The notes beneath the pieces were generated by a model. That model saw only the letters and a list, made by a program, of their open reading frames with translations, had not been told where the DNA came from and did not search any database. Source: Bradyrhizobium sp. CCGUVB1N3 (GTDB lineage: Bacteria; Pseudomonadota; Alphaproteobacteria; Rhizobiales; Xanthobacteraceae). Taken from it: a stretch of DNA of 64,000 nt. A program made the translations under genes and the position numbers. The stretch spans positions 283,614-347,613 of the forward strand of contig NZ_JANADR010000002.1 of the NCBI RefSeq assembly GCF_024199925.1, given 5' to 3'. This document shows, piece by piece, positions 34,310-42,553 of the stretch; within the stretch, counting starts at the first letter, position 1; each line of letters begins with the position of its first letter.

Positions 34310-34563
34310 CAGAGTGCGAGGTCGCGGCTCGGCGTCGTCGCCCGGGCGCCAGCGGCCTCCGCGAAGTCGTCGTCCCAGGCCGGGCCGGCCAGCAGGTCGT
34401 CGACCAGGCTCGGCCGACCGGCGCGCAAGGCGTCGTAGTCGGCGGCCGACAGCACCACGGCGGCCCGCATCCCGCGCAGGGTGACGACCTGCGGCCCCTC
34501 GAGCCGGGCCTTCTGGACGAGCTTGGAGAATTGGTTCTTGGCGTCCTGTAGCTGCCATTCCAT
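34309..34563 (-). CDS. Phd/YefM-type antitoxin
   Basis: 84 residues (MEWQLQDAKNQFSKLVQKAR). The motif WQLQDAKNQFSKLVQKA, then GPQVVTLRGMRAAVVLSAAD, is the Phd/YefM N-terminal DNA-binding fold; the C-terminal SLVDDLLAGPAWDDDFAE would bind the PIN toxin. Upstream (34576-34605) a repeated CTAGCT and a TATATAG suggest an autoregulated promoter. First gene of the antitoxin-toxin-integrase unit. Confidence 0.9.
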   Translation of the reverse strand: MEWQLQDAKNQFSKLVQKARLEGPQVVTLRGMRAAVVLSAADYDALRAGRPSLVDDLLAGPAWDDDFAEAAGARATTPSRDLAL

Positions 34564-34778
34564 GAGCGCGCGTTCCTAGCTGGACTGTCTAGCTATATAG
34601 AGGCCTGGGGGTGGGTCCGTCAATCGGGTCACCCGAACTCGCCGCCGTCTCCGGGGCGCGATCGGCGAGGCCCGCAAGATAGGCCAGCAGGGGAGGAGGC
34701 CTCGACAATGTCCCGAGCGGCGGCGACGACTTCGGGAAGATCCTCGTTTTCGGCGCCGGTCAGAATCGTACTGCCCTC

Positions 34779-34836
34779 CGTACATATTGTGTGCGTACGA
34801 AATTGACTTGGTCTGCAATCTCGCGTACATATTGTG
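34779..34836 (+). promoter_or_regulatory. Promoter with paired operators for DUF1778-GNAT pair
   Basis: The 13-base direct repeat CGTACATATTGTG occurs at 34779-34791 and 34824-34836, 45 bases apart. Between and into the second copy lies TTGACT (34803-34808), 17 bases, TACATA (34826-34831), a near-consensus promoter whose -10 is inside the second repeat. Binding of the ribbon-helix-helix antitoxin to both repeats would shut the promoter. Start of transcription is expected near 34838, just before the gene at 34862. Confidence 0.7.
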
Positions 34837-34861
34837 GCTGCACAAGGAGTAGATTTGAGCC

Positions 34862-35140
34862 ATGGCGCGCGTTGCCGTCGATGACACCAACCGCATGAAT
34901 CTGCGGATCAAGCCGGAGGTGAAAGCCCGGCTGATGCGTGCGGCTGCGCTACGCCATACCGATCTGACCAGTTTTGTGACGCAGTCGGCGCTGCGTGAAG
35001 CGGACGCCGTCATTGCCGAAGCCGATGCGATCAATGTGTCGGAGCGCGATTTTGCGCGCATTCTCGACCTCCTGGACAATCCGCCCAAGGCGAATGCCAA
35101 GCTGCACGCGGCCGCAGCCGGTCTGCCCAAAGACCTGTGA
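34862..35140 (+). CDS. DUF1778 (TacA-type) antitoxin
   Basis: 92 residues. Ribbon-helix-helix N-terminus MARVAVDDTNRMNLRIKPEV, then ARLMRAAALRHTDLTSFVTQ, and the helical tail SERDFARILDLLDNPPKANA, as in DUF1778 antitoxins. It neutralises the partner acetyltransferase and autoregulates. Its end overlaps the toxin start at 35137. The paired operator repeats upstream support autoregulation. Confidence 0.92.
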   Translation: MARVAVDDTNRMNLRIKPEVKARLMRAAALRHTDLTSFVTQSALREADAVIAEADAINVSERDFARILDLLDNPPKANAKLHAAAAGLPKDL

Positions 35141-35664
35141 CGCTTCCCGCCTGGCACGAGGAGCCGGTCGCCAAGGGCCATGACCGCAAAGCCTTCGACT
35201 GCGGCGATGGCGCGCTGAACACCTTCCTGCTGCGCTATGCCCGCCAGGGGCATGAGCAGAACGCGGTCAAGACCTATTGCGCGCTCGCCAACGCCACGCC
35301 GAACCGGGCCCTCGGCTTCTACAGCCTGGCGCTGGCGTCGATCGCGCACGACGCCGTGCCGGCCGCCATGACCAAAGGCCTGGCGCGCCACAAGGTGCCC
35401 GGATTCCTGCTGGCGCGGCTCGCGGTCGACAAGACGGTCGCGGGCAGGGGGCTGGGTGGCCAGCTGCTGCTGGCGGCGGCTTTGCGCTGCCTGCGGGTGA
35501 CGGAAGAGGTCGGCGGCGTGCTGATGGTCATCGAGGCCAAGACCGCGCGGGCGGCACAGTGGTATCGCAGTCTTGGCGCCGAGCCGCTGGCCGATCAACC
35601 GCTTGCCTTGGTCACCCCGCTTGCGACCTTCGCCGACGCGTTGCGGGCGGCCGGACGTCTCTAG
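35137..35664 (+). CDS. GNAT acetyltransferase toxin (TacT-type)
   Basis: 175 residues from a GTG at 35137. Features: HDRKAFDCGDGALNTFLLRY, the acetyl-CoA loop in FLLARLAVDKTVAGRGLGGQ (RGxGxG-like), and the C-terminal AAQWYRSLGAEPLADQPLAL with the conserved Tyr. Such toxins acetylate charged tRNAs and stop translation. Partnered with the DUF1778 antitoxin by a 4-base overlap. Confidence 0.93.
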   Translation: MTLPAWHEEPVAKGHDRKAFDCGDGALNTFLLRYARQGHEQNAVKTYCALANATPNRALGFYSLALASIAHDAVPAAMTKGLARHKVPGFLLARLAVDKTVAGRGLGGQLLLAAALRCLRVTEEVGGVLMVIEAKTARAAQWYRSLGAEPLADQPLALVTPLATFADALRAAGRL

Positions 35665-35921
35665 CCTGCCTCCAGCGCCCTTTGCCGACACCTGCACAAC
35701 GTTACCGGCAATTTCGGAAGCCCAGCCAAGAGGCGGCCGGGAGCCCGATTGCGGGCGATTTTCGATCGTCTGGGCGCTGAAAACGGGTGTCGCTCGCGAT
35801 TCATTGGCGGACGGTAAATCATTGATCTGGCGCGAATCATCTTCGGAGTTCAAGGGCGGATTCTAGCCGAATCACCGGAATATTCGTAACCATTGAGCGG
35901 ACGAACTTTCAGCGAGGCGCT

Positions 35922-37577
35922 GTGGTTCATAGGCCCGACAGGGACACGGTCGATGATCCTGCCTGGAATGAGGCGGTTGCAAGGGAGATCGTGATCCGGC
36001 GGCTGGTGGCGCTCGACTGCCCTGGCCGGTCAGACTTCTTCCGGGCTTGCCGTGAACTCGGCCTTAGGCGAACCCGCCTTTATGAGCTGATCAGGGCGTA
36101 CCGGGAGCATCCGGTCACGAGTTCGCTGTTGCCGCGTCCGGCGGGCACGCGACGAGGCAGCCGCCGATTGCCGGACGAGACCGAAGCGGTGATCGCCGAA
36201 GCGTTGCGGGAGTTTTACAAGACGCGCCAGAAGCCGAGCATCAATCGGCTGCACAAGGAGATCCGCAGGCTCTGCCGCTCGCGCGGCCTGCGAGCACCGT
36301 CCTGGTATGCCGTGAAGACGCGGATCGCTGCGATGGATCCCGCCGAGCTCTCTGTGGCACGGGAAGGCCCGAAGGCAGCACGCGACCGCTTTCGGTGCGT
36401 TCCCGGACAATATGCCGCCGAGCACGCCTTCGACGTTGTCCAGATCGACCACACGCTGGTCGATGTGATTGTCGTCGATCGCCAGTATCGACGACCACTC
36501 CAGAGGCCGTGGCTGACGCTCGCCATCGATGTCGCGAGCCGTATGGTCGCGGGCTTTTATCTGACGCTCGAGGCGCCGTCGGTGGTTTCGGTTGCACTCG
36601 TCATCCAACACCTCGTGCAGCCGAAAGGGGCATGGCTTGCCGGGCTGGGGATCGATGGGGAGTGGCCAACCTCCGGCTTCCCCAATTCGATCCATGTTGA
36701 CAACGCCAAGGAGTTCCGGTCGCGCGCCTTGCAGCGTGGCGCTGAGGAATATGGCATTAAGCTCATCCACCGCCCGGTCGCCACGCCCCACTATGGCGGC
36801 CATATCGAACGGCTGATCGGCACCATGATGGGCGCGGTTCACCTTCTGCCGGGCACGACATTCAGCGATATCGACGAGCGCGGCGGCTATGATTCAGCCG
36901 CCAATGCGACGATGACACTCGACGAGCTGGAGCGGTGGCTGGCGCTCGAGATCGTGCGCTACCACGCCGATCGCCATGGCGCGCTGGGGATTCCGCCGCT
37001 GGCGGGCTGGCACGAGGCCGCGGCCCGCCGTGTCAGGCCTGTGCGCCAGCCCCATGACCTCGCCGGCTTCATGATCGATTTCCTGCCCAGCCTCGACCGA
37101 CTGGTGCGGCGTGACGGCATTCATCTGTTCGGTTTGCGCTACTGGGATGACGTGCTCAGCATCTGGGCCGGCCGGCTCGACCGGCCGCTGCGCGTTTCCT
37201 ACGATCCACGCGATCTTTCGAGGGTTTTCGTGCGCGCTCCAGACGGGACGCGCTGGCCCATCCGTTTTGCTGATCTACGTCGCCCGCCAATCACGCTCGG
37301 TGAGCACCGCCGCGCCCGGACCGCCCTGCGGGAGCGTGGTCTGACGCTGGTCGACGAGCAACTGATCTTCGAGACCATCGAGGCCCAGCGCGCACTGGTC
37401 GATGAGGCCACGAGGCGCACCAAGGCAGCGCGCCAGTTGGCGGAGAAGCGCGACCGGGCGCTCGGCGCTGCCGCGCCAAACAAGTCGTCGGCGCCGGCCG
37501 AGCCTCCGCAGATTGAGGACGACCGGCCGATCGATTGGAGCAAGGTGCCCGTTTTCTCCGTCGAGGAGTGGTCGTGA
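35922..37577 (+). CDS. tniA: Transposase TniA (Mu/TnsB-type DDE)
   Basis: 551 residues from a GTG. Helix-turn-helix region KTRQKPSINRLHKEIRRLCR; integrase core with Asp in FDVVQIDHTLVDVIVVD, Asp in FPNSIHVDNAKEFRSRALQR and Glu in PHYGGHIERLIGTMMGAVHL; Mu-C-like beta domain near YWDDVLSIWAGRLDRPLRV. It is the catalytic transposase of Tn5053/Tn402-like elements and works with TniB and TniQ. Stop overlaps tniB start (GTGA). Terminal repeats of the element were not found. Confidence 0.92.
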   Translation: MVHRPDRDTVDDPAWNEAVAREIVIRRLVALDCPGRSDFFRACRELGLRRTRLYELIRAYREHPVTSSLLPRPAGTRRGSRRLPDETEAVIAEALREFYKTRQKPSINRLHKEIRRLCRSRGLRAPSWYAVKTRIAAMDPAELSVAREGPKAARDRFRCVPGQYAAEHAFDVVQIDHTLVDVIVVDRQYRRPLQRPWLTLAIDVASRMVAGFYLTLEAPSVVSVALVIQHLVQPKGAWLAGLGIDGEWPTSGFPNSIHVDNAKEFRSRALQRGAEEYGIKLIHRPVATPHYGGHIERLIGTMMGAVHLLPGTTFSDIDERGGYDSAANATMTLDELERWLALEIVRYHADRHGALGIPPLAGWHEAAARRVRPVRQPHDLAGFMIDFLPSLDRLVRRDGIHLFGLRYWDDVLSIWAGRLDRPLRVSYDPRDLSRVFVRAPDGTRWPIRFADLRRPPITLGEHRRARTALRERGLTLVDEQLIFETIEAQRALVDEATRRTKAARQLAEKRDRALGAAAPNKSSAPAEPPQIEDDRPIDWSKVPVFSVEEWS

Positions 37578-38509
37578 GAGGCGAGGGGACATACGAGCAC
37601 CTCGACGAGCGCTACCGCCGCTATGCGGCGCTGCCCGACGACGAGCGCATTGCCTGGATCAAGGCCGACCGCTGGATCGGCTTCGACCAGGCAGAAGCAG
37701 CACTTGTCCGTCTGAATGCCTTGCTGGCCTATCCGCCGCGCGACCGCATGCCCTGCCTGCTGATCTATGGCGACACCGGCATGGGCAAGACCAAGATCGT
37801 GCGCAAGTTCGAGCGTGCGCACCCGGCCACATTCTGCCAATCGACCGGCGTGACCAACAGGCCCGTTGTCGTGGCGCAAGTGCCCTCGGAGCCGATCGAG
37901 CGCGACCTCTATCGCGAACTGCTGACCAGCCTGCAGGCTCCCGCCCTGGTCGGCGGCACGCTTGCCCGCGAGAAAGACATCTGCCGCTCGCTGCTGCGCA
38001 CCGTCGGCGCCAGGATGATCGTGCTCGACGAGGTCAATGGCATGCTGGCCGGCACCTATCGGCAGCAGAGGATATTTCTGAATGCGCTGCGGTTTCTCGC
38101 AAATGACCTGAGAGTGCCGCTTGTCTGCGCCGGCACCGACCTGGCGCGCCAGGCCCTGCTCACCGACGCGCAGCTCGCCGAGCGCTTCGAGGCATTTCAT
38201 CTCAAGCCCTGGAAGAACAATCACGCCTTTGCGCGGCTCTTGAAGAGCCTGGCTGGCATCCTGCCGCTGCGTGCCGCGTCCGATCTCGAAAGCGACGTCG
38301 TCCGTGGGCGGGTCCACATGCTCACCAGCGGCGTCACGGCCCGGACTTTCCGGCTGATCGAAACGGCCGCCGAGGAGGCGATCCGGTCGGGACGGGAACG
38401 GCTCGATCGGATGAGCTTCGGCGACGATCTCGTCCTGCCGCTTGTGTCGATGACCCGATCTGTGCGCGGACGGGCGGCTCCGGGGATGACCCAGATGGCG
38501 GGGGAATGA
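37574..38509 (+). CDS. tniB: Transposition ATPase TniB (AAA+)
   Basis: 311 residues from a GTG at 37574. Walker A LIYGDTGMGKTKIVRKFERA, Walker B RMIVLDEVNGMLAGTYRQQR, sensor-like VPLVCAGTDLARQALLTDAQ and the arginine-rich LAERFEAFHLKPW. TniB chooses the target and activates TniA in an ATP-dependent manner, like TnsC or MuB. It overlaps tniA upstream and tniQ downstream (ATGATG). Confidence 0.93.
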   Translation: MRGEGTYEHLDERYRRYAALPDDERIAWIKADRWIGFDQAEAALVRLNALLAYPPRDRMPCLLIYGDTGMGKTKIVRKFERAHPATFCQSTGVTNRPVVVAQVPSEPIERDLYRELLTSLQAPALVGGTLAREKDICRSLLRTVGARMIVLDEVNGMLAGTYRQQRIFLNALRFLANDLRVPLVCAGTDLARQALLTDAQLAERFEAFHLKPWKNNHAFARLLKSLAGILPLRAASDLESDVVRGRVHMLTSGVTARTFRLIETAAEEAIRSGRERLDRMSFGDDLVLPLVSMTRSVRGRAAPGMTQMAGE

Positions 38510-39596
38510 TGCAAGGGCGTCTGCCTGTGGCGCCACGGCCCTATCGCGACGAATTGCTGTCGTCGTGGCTGGCACGGGTGGCATGCCGCTATGGCCTGAC
38601 GGCGCGCGAACTGGCAGGCCATTTCGCCGCCGGCGGCAATGGCCTGTCCTCGTTCCAGCCGATCGACGACAGGGCGCCGCTGGCGGGGCAGACGAGGGTG
38701 TGGGCGCAGGCTTGCGGTGTCGACCCCGAGCGACTGGAGCGCCTGTCCTTGAGCAGGCGTTATCCGCGGCGTCCCCGGTCATGGTACGCGCGCCGGGGAC
38801 CGGAATGGGCGCCATCGGCAATGACCGGGTCATGCCCGGTCTGTTTCGCCTGCTTCGCAGCCGATCGTGACGCAGGTCGCGATGCCTATCTACGAGCCGG
38901 CTGGATGCTTGCCGAGCGCTGCATCTGCCCGATCCACGACCGGCTGCTTTACGATCGCTGCGTGTCGTGCCACCGGCGTCTTTCCGTGGCTTTCCGCTTG
39001 CTTGACGGGGGCGCGCGCCCCGTCTGCAGCTCTTGCGGCCTGATTCTGATCGATAGGGGAGGGGAGGGCGGCCGCCCGCAGGACCGTGCCTTGTTGGGAA
39101 GGGCGCTTGCGGTCCAGCAGCGGATCTCAGTGACCGTCAAACAAGCTCCCGAAGAGCAGCAGCTTGAAAAGGCGCTTGCGACCCTCTGGGCGCCGCTTGA
39201 CCATGCTGCAGCGGCGCGACCCGTGCTGGCGCTCTGGATCAATGAACCCGGCTGGCGCTGTCCCACGAAGCCAGGCATGCCGTCGGCGCCGAAGCGCCGC
39301 TCGGACAGCTGCCGGTGCGCTGGCGCTTTTTCACCCTGCTTGCCCTGGACGATGTTTTCGGCGCCGAACTGCGCCTGGACCGTGAGATGGGGGCCGCCGC
39401 GGCTCACCTGGTCCGGCGTGCCGCAGCACCCAAAATTCGCACCGGAGCCCGGCCGCCGCGACCGCCGGCCAGGCGATTCAGTAATGCTGAGACTACGTGC
39501 TTTGGCACGCAGTCTCACGAATTCCGATTCAGCCAGTCCACAATGGCGCTCCGGGAATCTCATAATGGTGCGCGAGATTTCCGCCCAAGCCCTTGA
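38506..39596 (+). pseudogene. tniQ: TniQ-family protein, frameshifted near its C-terminus
   Basis: The N-terminal TniQ domain is clear: PRPYRDELLSSWLARVACRY, then zinc-binding CPVCFACFAADRD, ICPIHDRLLYDRCVSCHRRL and CSSCGLI. After ALWINEPG a 1-base deletion near 39251 shifts the frame; the sensible continuation (LALSHEARHAVGAEAPLGQL, VRWRFFTLLALDDVFGAELR) is read in another phase and stops at 39596. Read without the shift, an unrelated Arg-rich tail runs to 39654. TniQ is needed for target-site selection or resolution-linked steps of Tn5053-like transposition. Confidence 0.75.
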
Positions 39597-39929
39597 GATT
39601 CATCTGGCCGCACAAGGACGCGCGAGATGTCGTCCGCGCGCCCGATTGGCGTGAATTTCCGCATTCTGCGCGACGAGAGAGGCCATCCTGGAGGCCGCTG
39701 TCCGGGGATTAAGCGCAAAGGCGGTCCGCTCAATGACTGCGAATTTTCGTCGATTTGATGCCAAAACGGGGCTGTCCGGCGGTGAAACGCCAGCGACAAC
39801 GGGCATCCTCTCTATAAAGGGCAAAACGACTGATAAGGCAACATTATCACGCGTTGTTATCCCCCGACAGGTGCGGCGGTTTTGGCGATTTTTGATGCCA
39901 TAAGCGCCGCAATCGGCATAAGCTTCGCC
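39597..39929. other. Gap after tniQ
   Basis: 333 bases without a convincing gene. If the tni module has a right end it should lie here, but no inverted match to the region left of tniA (35665-35921) was found by eye. Short AT-richer stretches occur near 39820-39860 and may hold the promoter of the DUF1403 gene. Confidence 0.4.
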
Positions 39930-40871
39930 ATGCCCCCGCGCGCGCGAACTCTCCCGGAAGCCCCGCCGACCGTCCCGCCCGCACCGAGCTGGGCGCGCCA
40001 GGTCGCGTCCGCACAAGCCGCTGATGATGCGATGTTTTTGGCCGGTGGCGCGCTCGCCGCACTCCACCCCATCGCGCGCAGCGAACACCCGCTCGGCCAG
40101 CTCTGGCGATATCGATTAGCGCTCGCCAGCGCCGCTGTGCTCGCCCGGAACAGTGGGCGCCGCGAGGACGAGGCTTCCCTGCGCGACGCCTGGTATCTGC
40201 GCCGCACGACCGATGATCCCGGCCCGGGCGGGCGCATCCTCGCGGCCTGGCGCCAGCTCGGCGCGCGCGCCGCCATGGCGCCGGACGACTGGCTGATGAC
40301 GCTGTCCGTTCGGTTCGAGCTGCGCGTCGACACTGCGCTCAAGGATGTCGTCACAGCCGCGACACAACTCGCGGCCGGACAGGGCAGCGCCGTCGCGGCC
40401 GCCGCCGAAATCGCGGCGCTGAGCCTGCGCTTCGTGCCGGCAAGCGAGCCGCTGGCCCTGTGGCTGGCCGACGTCGTGCTCGCTCACCGCCTGAACTGGC
40501 CGATCGCCGTGCCGCTGATCGCGAGCCAGGTCCGCCGCGCCGATCTGCGCGCTGCCGGCAAGGCGGGCGGCGTTGACGACGCCTGGCTTTCGGCCTGCGC
40601 CCTGGCCTATGCGCGCGCCGCCGCGGCCGCAGCGGAGCTCTACGCCGACCTCGTGCGACGGGCCAACCGGCTGCTGGCGGTGGCGCCAAAACTGCGCGGC
40701 AAGGACGCCGACAGGATGGTGGGGATCCTGCTGATGGAGGACGCGCAAGCCGCCGGCGCCGGCCCGTCCGCGAGCGACCGTTCGACGCGGCGGCTGTTCG
40801 AACGGCTGGTGTTGCTTGGTGCGGTGCGCGAGCTCACGGGACGGCCGACCTTCCGACTGTACGGGCTCTGA
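39930..40871 (+). CDS. DUF1403 family protein
   Basis: 313 residues from ATG 39930 (MPPRARTLPEAPPTVPPAPS). Matches DUF1403: APSWARQVASAQAADDAMFL, GALAALHPIARSEHPLGQLW, RNSGRREDEASLRDAWYLRR and a C-terminal winged-helix-like end STRRLFERLVLLGAVRELTG. Mostly helical and Ala-rich; no catalytic motif. Function unknown. A gene for ScpB follows 1 base after its stop, so the two are almost certainly co-translated. A TTG start at 39882 is possible but less likely. Confidence 0.85.
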   Translation: MPPRARTLPEAPPTVPPAPSWARQVASAQAADDAMFLAGGALAALHPIARSEHPLGQLWRYRLALASAAVLARNSGRREDEASLRDAWYLRRTTDDPGPGGRILAAWRQLGARAAMAPDDWLMTLSVRFELRVDTALKDVVTAATQLAAGQGSAVAAAAEIAALSLRFVPASEPLALWLADVVLAHRLNWPIAVPLIASQVRRADLRAAGKAGGVDDAWLSACALAYARAAAAAAELYADLVRRANRLLAVAPKLRGKDADRMVGILLMEDAQAAGAGPSASDRSTRRLFERLVLLGAVRELTGRPTFRLYGL

Positions 40872-40872
40872 G

Positions 40873-41562
40873 ATGGGGCGGCGCGCGCGAGCCAAAGCGG
40901 ATCTCGACACGGAGCTCACCGAGCTGCCGCCGGAGCTGCGCTGGCGCGAATGGATGGGCCGGGTCGAGGCCGTGATCTTCGCCGCACCCGCGCCGGTGAC
41001 CCGCGAGACCCTGGCGCGCGTCGTCGGCCGCGACTGCAGCCTCGATCTGATCATCGACGACATCCGCGCCGAGCTGCGCGGCCGGCCCTACGAGCTCGTC
41101 TCAGTGGCCGGCGGCTGGCAGCACCGCACCCGGAAAAACTTTGGCGATGCGATCCGCGCGGCGATCGGCGGCGCGAGCGATGGCAAGGCGCTGTCGCAGT
41201 CCGAGACGCTGATCCTCGCCTGCATCGCCTATTACCAGCCGATCACCCGCAGCGAGCTGTCCGCCTTCTTCGGCAAGGAGGTCAGCCGCGATACCATCGC
41301 CCGTCTGCGCGGATTAGACTTCATCGCGCGCGGCCCGCGGAGCCCGCAACCCGGCGCGCCCTACACCTATGTGACCACCAAGGGGTTTTTGGTGCAGTTC
41401 GGCCTGGAGACGCTGCGCGATCTTCCAAACATGGAGGCGCTGGAGGACGCCGGCCTGCTCAGCAAGGACAAGATGTTGGCGGGAGAATTGCCGGCGCTGG
41501 CATCGGACGAGGAGGCCGACGAGGTCGAGGCCGACCCCGAGGAAGACGACGATGCGGCTTGA
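40873..41562 (+). CDS. scpB: ScpB-like segregation/condensation protein
   Basis: 229 residues from ATG 40873. Two winged-helix domains as in ScpB: EAVIFAAPAPVTRETLARVV, ELVSVAGGWQHRTRKNFGDA, then SQSETLILACIAYYQPITRS, VSRDTIARLRGLDFIARGPR and YVTTKGFLVQFGLETLRDLP. The C-terminal tail is strongly acidic. Chromosomal ScpB works with ScpA and SMC; here no ScpA is nearby and DUF1403 takes its place upstream. A plasmid-adapted role in DNA compaction or segregation is inferred. Confidence 0.9.
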   Translation: MGRRARAKADLDTELTELPPELRWREWMGRVEAVIFAAPAPVTRETLARVVGRDCSLDLIIDDIRAELRGRPYELVSVAGGWQHRTRKNFGDAIRAAIGGASDGKALSQSETLILACIAYYQPITRSELSAFFGKEVSRDTIARLRGLDFIARGPRSPQPGAPYTYVTTKGFLVQFGLETLRDLPNMEALEDAGLLSKDKMLAGELPALASDEEADEVEADPEEDDDAA

Positions 41563-41597
41563 ATCGCTGCCGAGGCATATCTCAAGCCTTGCCTGGG

Positions 41598-41615
41598 TGT
41601 ATCGGTTTTGATACA
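41598..41615. promoter_or_regulatory. Inverted repeat upstream of a toxin remnant
   Basis: Perfect arms TGTATC (41598-41603) and GATACA (41610-41615) around GGTTTT, 9 bases before the ATG at 41624. It is probably the operator of a former RelE/HigB-type toxin-antitoxin operon. Confidence 0.5.
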
Positions 41616-41623
41616 CTTTAGCT

Positions 41624-41719
41624 ATGAAGCTCATCTCATTCCTCGGGGACAGCCCGACGGCTATTCGAGGCTTTCCCGAGACTGCCCGCTACCGGGCCGG
41701 TGTTGAGCTTCGAAAATAG
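41624..41719 (+). pseudogene. N-terminal remnant of a RelE/HigB-like toxin
   Basis: 31 codons, MKLISFLGDSPTAIRGFPET, then ARYRAGVELRK, stop. This is the usual beginning of phage-derived Gp49-like HigB toxins (FLGDS…FP..AR..AG..L). The remaining 70 or so residues and the antitoxin are absent. The operator-like palindrome at 41598-41615 is retained. Confidence 0.6.
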
Positions 41720-41746
41720 CCGGTGTTCGTGTTGACGAAGCCGATG

Positions 41747-42013
41747 CTAAGCCCGCGATTGTGGCCGTGGCCGTGGCCGTGAATGAGGCACACCAATGAC
41801 GCGCCGGCCGCGGGTCCACTTCAGAACGGCTGACCGACAAACGAATGTTACTATCCAGCCGATACCGCCCAGTGCAAAGACGCCAATAGCCCCCCCCCAA
41901 AAAAGCCCGCCACTTTTTAACCCCAAAATTCTCAGCACCCCTACGCCTGCATGGCTGCTACTTCCGCTCAACTGGCGTCCCAGTCCTGGGCGAAGGGCCT
42001 TGCGGAAGAGCAT
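41747..42013 (-). CDS. Small single-pass membrane protein next to the protease
   Basis: 88 residues from ATG 42013, which directly follows the stop of the protease gene (TGAATG), implying coupled translation. One membrane helix (GLFWGGAIGVFALGGIGWIV, about 36-55) is followed by a basic tail (RGRRVIGVPHSRPRPRPQSR). The helix is encoded across runs of 9 C and 6 A (41890-41904 on the plus strand), so slippage could switch it off. Family unknown; possible immunity or membrane partner of the protease. Confidence 0.45.
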   Translation of the reverse strand: MLFRKALRPGLGRQLSGSSSHAGVGVLRILGLKSGGLFWGGAIGVFALGGIGWIVTFVCRSAVLKWTRGRRVIGVPHSRPRPRPQSRA

Positions 42014-42553
42014 TCACAGCGAATCGCAACTCTTGACGAAAAGCGCGTCGAGCTCGAGATCAAAGAAGCCAATCTCTGCACGCGCTGGGGGCTTAGGATC
42101 ATTGAAGTATAGCGTATGTCCATTCACGCCGGTTAGTACCACTACATGCTTATCCACAAGCCTATCCCCCGATTCTAGCGTTACCGGAAGCGTTACCGCA
42201 GCCCAAATTGGCCCTCGCCTCAGCAGCGTCTCGGCGATGAAATATGGGGTAAATCCGCCATATGGCTTTACGAGCCAATCCAATCCTTCGGTCAAAGCCA
42301 AATATTCAAAACAGTTTTGGGGGAGGCCTGAGTCGTCCCGCCAAAGCGTGGGAAAACCCAGGCGGGGCCCCGGGCGAAAGTAATAGGACACCATACAAGC
42401 GGAAGCATACCAACAAGCGCGACTCCCAAATGGCCGCATATTTTCCTGGTAATCTCGTCGCATGATCGGTTGACCATCATAATCATGCTGTTGGCCGACA
42501 AGCGGAACATTCAAGCGCACCACAGCCACCTCCATAAGTTTAAGGCGAGCCAA
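42014..42553 (-). CDS. Papain-like cysteine protease (C39/C70-like)
   Basis: 179 residues, or 173 from the second ATG at 42535. The active-site pattern is visible: FGSRACWYASACMVSYYF (Cys in ACWYAS), VDKHVVVLTGVNGHTLYFND (His in DKHVVVL, Asp in FNDP). This fits papain-like C39 or AvrRpt2 (C70) peptidases. No signal peptide. C39 peptidases process export leaders, while AvrRpt2-like ones act as effectors; neither role can be assigned here. Followed at once by a small membrane protein. Confidence 0.8.
   Translation of the reverse strand: MARLKLMEVAVVRLNVPLVGQQHDYDGQPIMRRDYQENMRPFGSRACWYASACMVSYYFRPGPRLGFPTLWRDDSGLPQNCFEYLALTEGLDWLVKPYGGFTPYFIAETLLRRGPIWAAVTLPVTLESGDRLVDKHVVVLTGVNGHTLYFNDPKPPARAEIGFFDLELDALFVKSCDSL

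Noticed and set aside
34576..35853. A 425-residue minus-strand frame opposite the DUF1778-GNAT genes
   Set aside because: Antisense of recognised genes on the plus strand, low-complexity Arg/Gly composition.
37199..38833. A 544-residue minus-strand frame opposite tniA/tniB/tniQ
   Set aside because: Complement of well-supported tni genes in GC-rich DNA.
35665..39929. Terminal inverted repeats of the tni module
   Set aside because: Short similar stretches (for example near 35755 and 39739) are in direct, not inverted, orientation and imperfect, so no ends are called.
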